NCBI GenBank assembly: GCA_963709425.1
Contig: CAVPWG010000004.1
Span: forward strand, 1 to 64,000
DNA: 64,000 bases
Direction: 5' to 3'
Source: JAICJC01 sp963709425
GTDB taxonomy: Bacteria; Actinomycetota; Thermoleophilia; Gaiellales; JAICJC01
Made by a program: the position numbers and the translations under genes. A model generated the notes under the pieces. The model saw only the letters and a list, made by a program, of their open reading frames with translations. It made no database searches and was not told the DNA's origin. This document shows, in pieces, positions 60,479 through 64,000 of the stretch; position 1 is the stretch's first letter; each line of letters begins with the position of its first letter.

Positions 60479-60759
60479 TCCGTCATGCGGATCGCGACGT
60501 TGTACTTCGAGACCGATGAGCGCGCCCCCGGCGTGTCGCCGGCGGGCATTGCGTCCAGCGCCGCGTCGCCCCGCGCGTAGTCCTCTTCGTTCGCGAAGAA
60601 CACGATCGCGACCGACCGCTCGGCTTCGGGATCATGGAGGACGATCACCTCGGTCGCCGGGATCTCCGCGGGCCTCTCGGTGCCCTCCATCTCGCGCTTC
60701 ATGTCGTCGATCCGCTGCGAGCTCACTCCGTCGAACGTGACAACTCGGGCGAGGGCCAT
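60475..60759 (-). CDS. Hypothetical protein, 94 aa (ABM/dimeric alpha-beta barrel-like)
   Basis: ATG 60759 lies six bases after AGGAGG. The product MALARVVTFDGVSSQRIDDM continues with a helix, then EVIVLHDPEAERSVAIVFFA, EEDYARGDAALDAMPAG and a final beta strand SVSKYNVAIRM. Short alternating beta-alpha-beta elements suggest the ferredoxin-like fold of antibiotic-biosynthesis-monooxygenase-type or EthD-type proteins, which may bind heme or reactive small molecules. It begins inside the 3' end of the monooxygenase gene (37-bp overlap) and may be co-expressed. Confidence 0.66.
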   Translation of the reverse strand: MALARVVTFDGVSSQRIDDMKREMEGTERPAEIPATEVIVLHDPEAERSVAIVFFANEEDYARGDAALDAMPAGDTPGARSSVSKYNVAIRMTD

Positions 60760-61910
60760 GTGTGCCTCCTGGTCGATTGCGGTAACCGTACAGGTCGGCC
60801 GCCCCCCTCCGCGGCCTGGCGGGCGATGTGCTTCGCGACGTAGCCGGCGTCCCTGCCGATCCCGGGAAGCACGTCGGACGCCGCGGCGAACTGGAACACG
60901 AGCCCGGCGAAGTAGAGCCCGGGCGACGCCGTCGCGACACCGCGCTCGTGGACGGGCCGGCCGGCCTCGTCCAGCACGGGCAGGTCGAGCCACGAGAAGT
61001 CGTGCACGTAGCCGGTGCACCACACGACGTTCGCAACGTCGAGCTCCCGGCCGTCCTCGAGCACCGGGTGGCCGTCGTGCACGCCTGCGACCCGCGCAAC
61101 GCGCTCGACCCCCCGCTCGGCGAGCTCCTTCGACTTCACCCGGATCAGCGGCGTCGCCTTGGCCGCGGCCTTCGGCCCGACTCGGCGCCCGATCGGCGTC
61201 CGCTTCGTCAGCACGTGGTAGCCGAGGAACCGGATCACTCGCACGACGAACCTGAACCGCAGGCTGCCGTGGCGCACCGGTATCTGGCCCGATTCCTTGC
61301 CGGAGAGCAGGATGGGGTGCGAGCGCGAGAGCTCGAATGCGATCTCGGCGCCGGAGTTGCCGACGCCGGCCACAAGCACGCCGCCGTCCGCGAGCTGGTC
61401 AGGATTCCGGTACTCGCTGGAGTGAAGCTGCACGATCCGCGGATCGAGGTCAGCCGTGAACGGCGGCACCCTGGGCGTGCGGTGCGCGCCCGATGCGACC
61501 ACCACACGGCCGGCGTGGATGCGGGCTCCATCCGCGCACTCCAGGACGTATGCGTCGCCGTTGCGGGAGAGCCGCTTCACGCGCACATCGTTCCGAACCG
61601 GCAGGCCGAACCGCTGTGCGTACGCCTCGAGGTAGTCGCCCATCTCGTCCTTGGTCGGAAACGTCCAGCCGGGGGCCGGGAAGCGCATCCCCGGCAGGCC
61701 GGAGTACCGGGCCGGCGTGAACAGGCGAAGCGAGTCCCAGCGGCCCCGCCACGAGTCGCCGACGCGGGCGCCGGCGTCGAGGATCACGAACGGCCGGCCC
61801 CGTTTCATCAGGTGGTAGCCCACCGAGAGCCCGGCCTGGCCGGCGCCGATGATCACCGTCTCGAACGCCTCGGCCGGCGGCGCTCCATTCGTCGTGTTCT
61901 GAGAAGACAT
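60723..61910 (-). CDS. Flavin-containing monooxygenase (CzcO/TrkA-like)
   Basis: The 395-residue enzyme starts at ATG 61910. FAD binding is by VIIGAGQAGLSVGYHLMKRG at 19-38, followed by GDSWRGRWDSLRLFTPARYS, where the W-R-G-R-W region is typical of FMO-like proteins. The NADPH site is VLVAGVGNSGAEIAFELS near 175, and the ATG-like loop VVWCTGYVHDFSWL near 320 closes the FAD domain. It oxidises soft nucleophiles or ketones (Baeyer-Villiger type), but the substrate is unknown. A 121-bp gap separates it from the LuxR gene upstream in sequence. Confidence 0.87.
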   Translation of the reverse strand: MSSQNTTNGAPPAEAFETVIIGAGQAGLSVGYHLMKRGRPFVILDAGARVGDSWRGRWDSLRLFTPARYSGLPGMRFPAPGWTFPTKDEMGDYLEAYAQRFGLPVRNDVRVKRLSRNGDAYVLECADGARIHAGRVVVASGAHRTPRVPPFTADLDPRIVQLHSSEYRNPDQLADGGVLVAGVGNSGAEIAFELSRSHPILLSGKESGQIPVRHGSLRFRFVVRVIRFLGYHVLTKRTPIGRRVGPKAAAKATPLIRVKSKELAERGVERVARVAGVHDGHPVLEDGRELDVANVVWCTGYVHDFSWLDLPVLDEAGRPVHERGVATASPGLYFAGLVFQFAAASDVLPGIGRDAGYVAKHIARQAAEGGGRPVRLPQSTRRHTWPSPELSRSTE

Positions 61911-62030
61911 CCGAGTGCTCCTTGCATTCGTGGATGCCTGCACGCTACGGACCGGCCGCGCCGGCCGCCTCGCCCAAACCCACCAACTGCACGAAAGTCC
62001 GGGGTGGTCAATTCGGACCACGCCCGCGCG

Positions 62031-63681
62031 TCAGACGAGCTCGTGCTCGAACGCGAACGCGGTGGCAGCCGCGCGAGACGAGACACGCAGCTTCCCGAAG
62101 ATGTTCTGCATATGACGCGCGACGGTGTGCTCGCTGACGACGAGCTCGTCTGCAATCTGACGATTCGTCCTGCCGGTCGCCACCAGGCGCAGCACCTCGA
62201 GCTCGCGCGCCGTCAGACCGTGGGCGTCGGGCGGCGCAGGCGCCGGCACGAGCAGCGCGTCCACGTCGGCGACGTCGAGGGGCGCGCCCAGGACATCGAA
62301 GGCGCTTCGGGCCGCGCCGAGCTCCAGCCTGGCGCCATCCTCGTCCCCGAGCGCACGGCACGCCAGGCCCATCAAGAACCGGGCGCGGGCAACCTCGTAG
62401 GGCGCGTTCATGTCCTGCCAGAAGAGCACCGCCTCGCGCAGCGCCTCGACCGCCGCCGCCGGCTCGCCCCCGGCGAGCACCGCCGCGCCCCGGACCCGTG
62501 CGGCGATCGCGCCGATCATCGGGCTCCCGCTCTGCGCCGCGATCTCGGCCAGCTCGTCGGCAGCCCGGCGTGCCTCGTCGACGTCCGGGACGGCGAGCAA
62601 CGCCTCGGCATACGCCGGAAGGAGCGTCGCGCGCCGCAGCGGCTGCGCCAGGCCGGAGAGGACGCGGCGGAGACCCGCCGCAGCGGCGTCGGCGTCTCCC
62701 TGTCGCAGGCGCAGGAGCGCAAGCCCCGGTTGGGGCTCGCGTCCGAACCGGCTCGCCTCTCCGTACGCCGCCTCCGCGGCGGCCAGCTCCCCACGCAGCC
62801 GGTGCAGCTCGGCCTGCTGGTAGAGCGCCTGCCCGGTCGCCGCCCGGTTGGTCGCCTGCTCGCACCGCTCCGTGGCCAGGCGCGCCTCCGCCAGCGCATC
62901 GTCCCATGCCCCGTGGAGCTGCATGATGCCTGCGCGATGGGCGAGGCAGCGGCCGGTGAACGAGACCATCTGCGGCTGGCGCTCGCACCACCGTGTGAGC
63001 GCGCTCGTCCACTCCTGCGCCCGGCGCGGGTCGAACGCCTCCTCGCAGCACGAGATCACGCCGCAGTAGATGACACCCGTCAGGATCGGGGGGATATCCG
63101 GCGCGGTGATTGCGACCATCGCCTCGTCGAGCAGCGCCAGGCCCTGCTCGGCAGCGGCCCTGTCGCACGCGAGCCTCACCCTGGAGCAGGAATCCCACCG
63201 CGACGAGCGCGCCGTCGTTGAACCGGTCGCCGATCTCGCGTCCCTGGGCCGCCGTGGCATACGCCGTGCCGTACTCGCCTGCAGCCATGCGCTCGTAGGC
63301 CCGAGGCACGAGCAGGTAGCCAGACTCGACGCAGTCGACACCCTCACGTTCGATGAGGCGCTGCGCTCGTGAGAACCAGCCGCCCGCCGGCCCGAGGTCG
63401 CCGCGCGTCGCAAGCGTCATGCCGGCCCAGAACGCCGCCCGGGCGGCACGCAGGCCCTCGCCCGCACCGAGGTGCAGGTGGTGGATCCGCTCGAGCAACG
63501 TCAGGTACTCGTCGATGCGGCCCGTCATCGACGCCGAGGTCGCGAGCAGCTCGAGGTCGTCCGGCTCGAGCCGCGCCGCCCGATCGGCTGCCGCCAGTGC
63601 TGCGTATGCGTCGGCCCAGGCGCGGTCCGCGTACGCCTCACGGCCGTCTCTCAGATGCTCGCGCCCGCTCGTGTCGGTCAT
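62031..63681 (-). pseudogene. LuxR-family regulator with TPR-like sensor, frameshifted
   Basis: The gene starts at ATG 63681 (MTDTSGREHLRDG) and encodes a helical repeat region with AAWADAYAALAAADR-like units, then breaks near 63150-63165, where one extra G in the GGG run shifts the frame. It resumes AAAEQGLALLDEAM and continues to a C-terminal LuxR helix-turn-helix: LTARELEVLRLVATGRTNRQ, then IADELVVSEHTVARHMQNIF and GKLRVSSR. With that base removed it is about 549 residues. Such proteins are DNA-binding activators without an N-terminal receiver. As sequenced it would end early. Confidence 0.8.
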
Positions 63682-63814
63682 GTTCAGGATCCTACGGCGG
63701 CCGACCGGCCCAAGGTCGAGAGGTGGGCGTACGTGAGACAATGCGTGCGCGCACGATGGACGCCGAACGTCCGACGTGCAACGATGAAACGCAGATCTCT
63801 CGCGAGGAGGAGCG

Positions 63815-64000
63815 ATGGCCACCCAGACCAAGGCCCGCCGCGTGCTGTCGGAGGCGCAGCTCGAGGAGCTGCTCTCTCTGACGCGCAAAGGCAGACACCG
63901 TCGAGCTCAAGCTGACCGTGCCCGACGCCAACCAGCGCTCGGCCGTGAGCGCACTCGAGATGGATCCCCTGGACGGGCAGATCCGTCAGGTGTTCTTCTT
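63815..64000 (+). pseudogene. CYTH-like protein, 5' part, frameshifted and cut by window edge
   Basis: ATG 63815 is preceded by GAGGAGGAGCG and opens MATQTKARRVLSEAQLEELL, then SLTRK. A +1 shift in the AAA run near 63886-63889 moves the frame to ADTVELKLTVPDANQRSAVS, then ALEMDPLDGQIRQVFFF at the window end. The conserved ELKL block and QVFFFDT-like ending match the start of an adenylate-cyclase-type CYTH domain (triphosphate tunnel fold). The C-terminal part lies outside the window. The reading is inactive unless the extra base is an error. Confidence 0.6.

Overview
The window is GC-rich double-stranded bacterial DNA with dense gene packing, frequent GTG and TTG starts, and strong GGAGG-type ribosome binding sites. 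The gene content (a TIGR02960-like sigma factor, PssD/PssE sugar transferase halves, SHOCT proteins, many tiny one-helix membrane proteins, a cyclase/NB-ARC/TPR regulator) suggests a high-GC Gram-positive of the Actinomycetota, most likely class Thermoleophilia. That assignment is inference from gene style. No rRNA or other phylogenetic marker is present.

Layout. 1-4.3 kb is a decayed accessory stretch: three broken genes, one hypothetical gene and a secreted beta-propeller protein, ending at tRNA-Arg(TCG). 4.5-11 kb is metabolic: an FAD oxidase, a nucleoside hydrolase/ribokinase pair, a Gfo/Idh/MocA oxidoreductase coupled to an aminoglycoside-kinase-like protein, and a delta-60-type secreted propeller. 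11.4-21 kb is a surface polysaccharide locus: a GH5 lipoprotein facing an eight-gene minus-strand operon in which every junction overlaps by 1-8 bases (Wzz/BY-kinase-like protein, PssD, PssE, sulfotransferase, O-antigen-ligase-like protein, two more sulfotransferases, flippase). This looks like a pathway for a sulfated exopolysaccharide. 21-37 kb holds a kinase-fold protein, two SHOCT membrane proteins, an orphan DNA methyltransferase, cell-wall proteins (L,D-transpeptidase, NlpC/P60, CAP), a 912-residue signalling protein, a ComEC-like metallo-beta-lactamase with a small partner, a 14-TM drug exporter, and a STAS protein overlapping an ECF sigma gene.

38-49 kb is an amine-related region: a PotD-like lipoprotein paired with a fibronectin-like membrane protein, a GcvT-like protein coupled to an amine oxidase, a choline-kinase-like protein, and a dimethylglycine/sarcosine-dehydrogenase-like gene with two frameshifts. 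A 22-bp palindrome lies just upstream of the amine oxidase, and a REP/MITE-like inverted element lies beyond it. 49-64 kb holds a broken GT-C-like membrane protein, a methyltransferase, an MFS exporter with a possible leader peptide, small membrane proteins, an aldo/keto reductase, a CLC channel, two convergent paralogous membrane proteins, a DUF1269 protein, a flavin monooxygenase, a frameshifted LuxR regulator and a truncated CYTH-like gene.

Four tRNA genes are present: Arg-TCG, Arg-TCT, Pro-TGG and Gly-TCC. I see no CRISPR array, no insertion sequence, no intact integrase and no origin. Seven frameshifts interrupt otherwise well-conserved genes, and six of them equal one extra base. This may reflect assembly error rather than gene decay.
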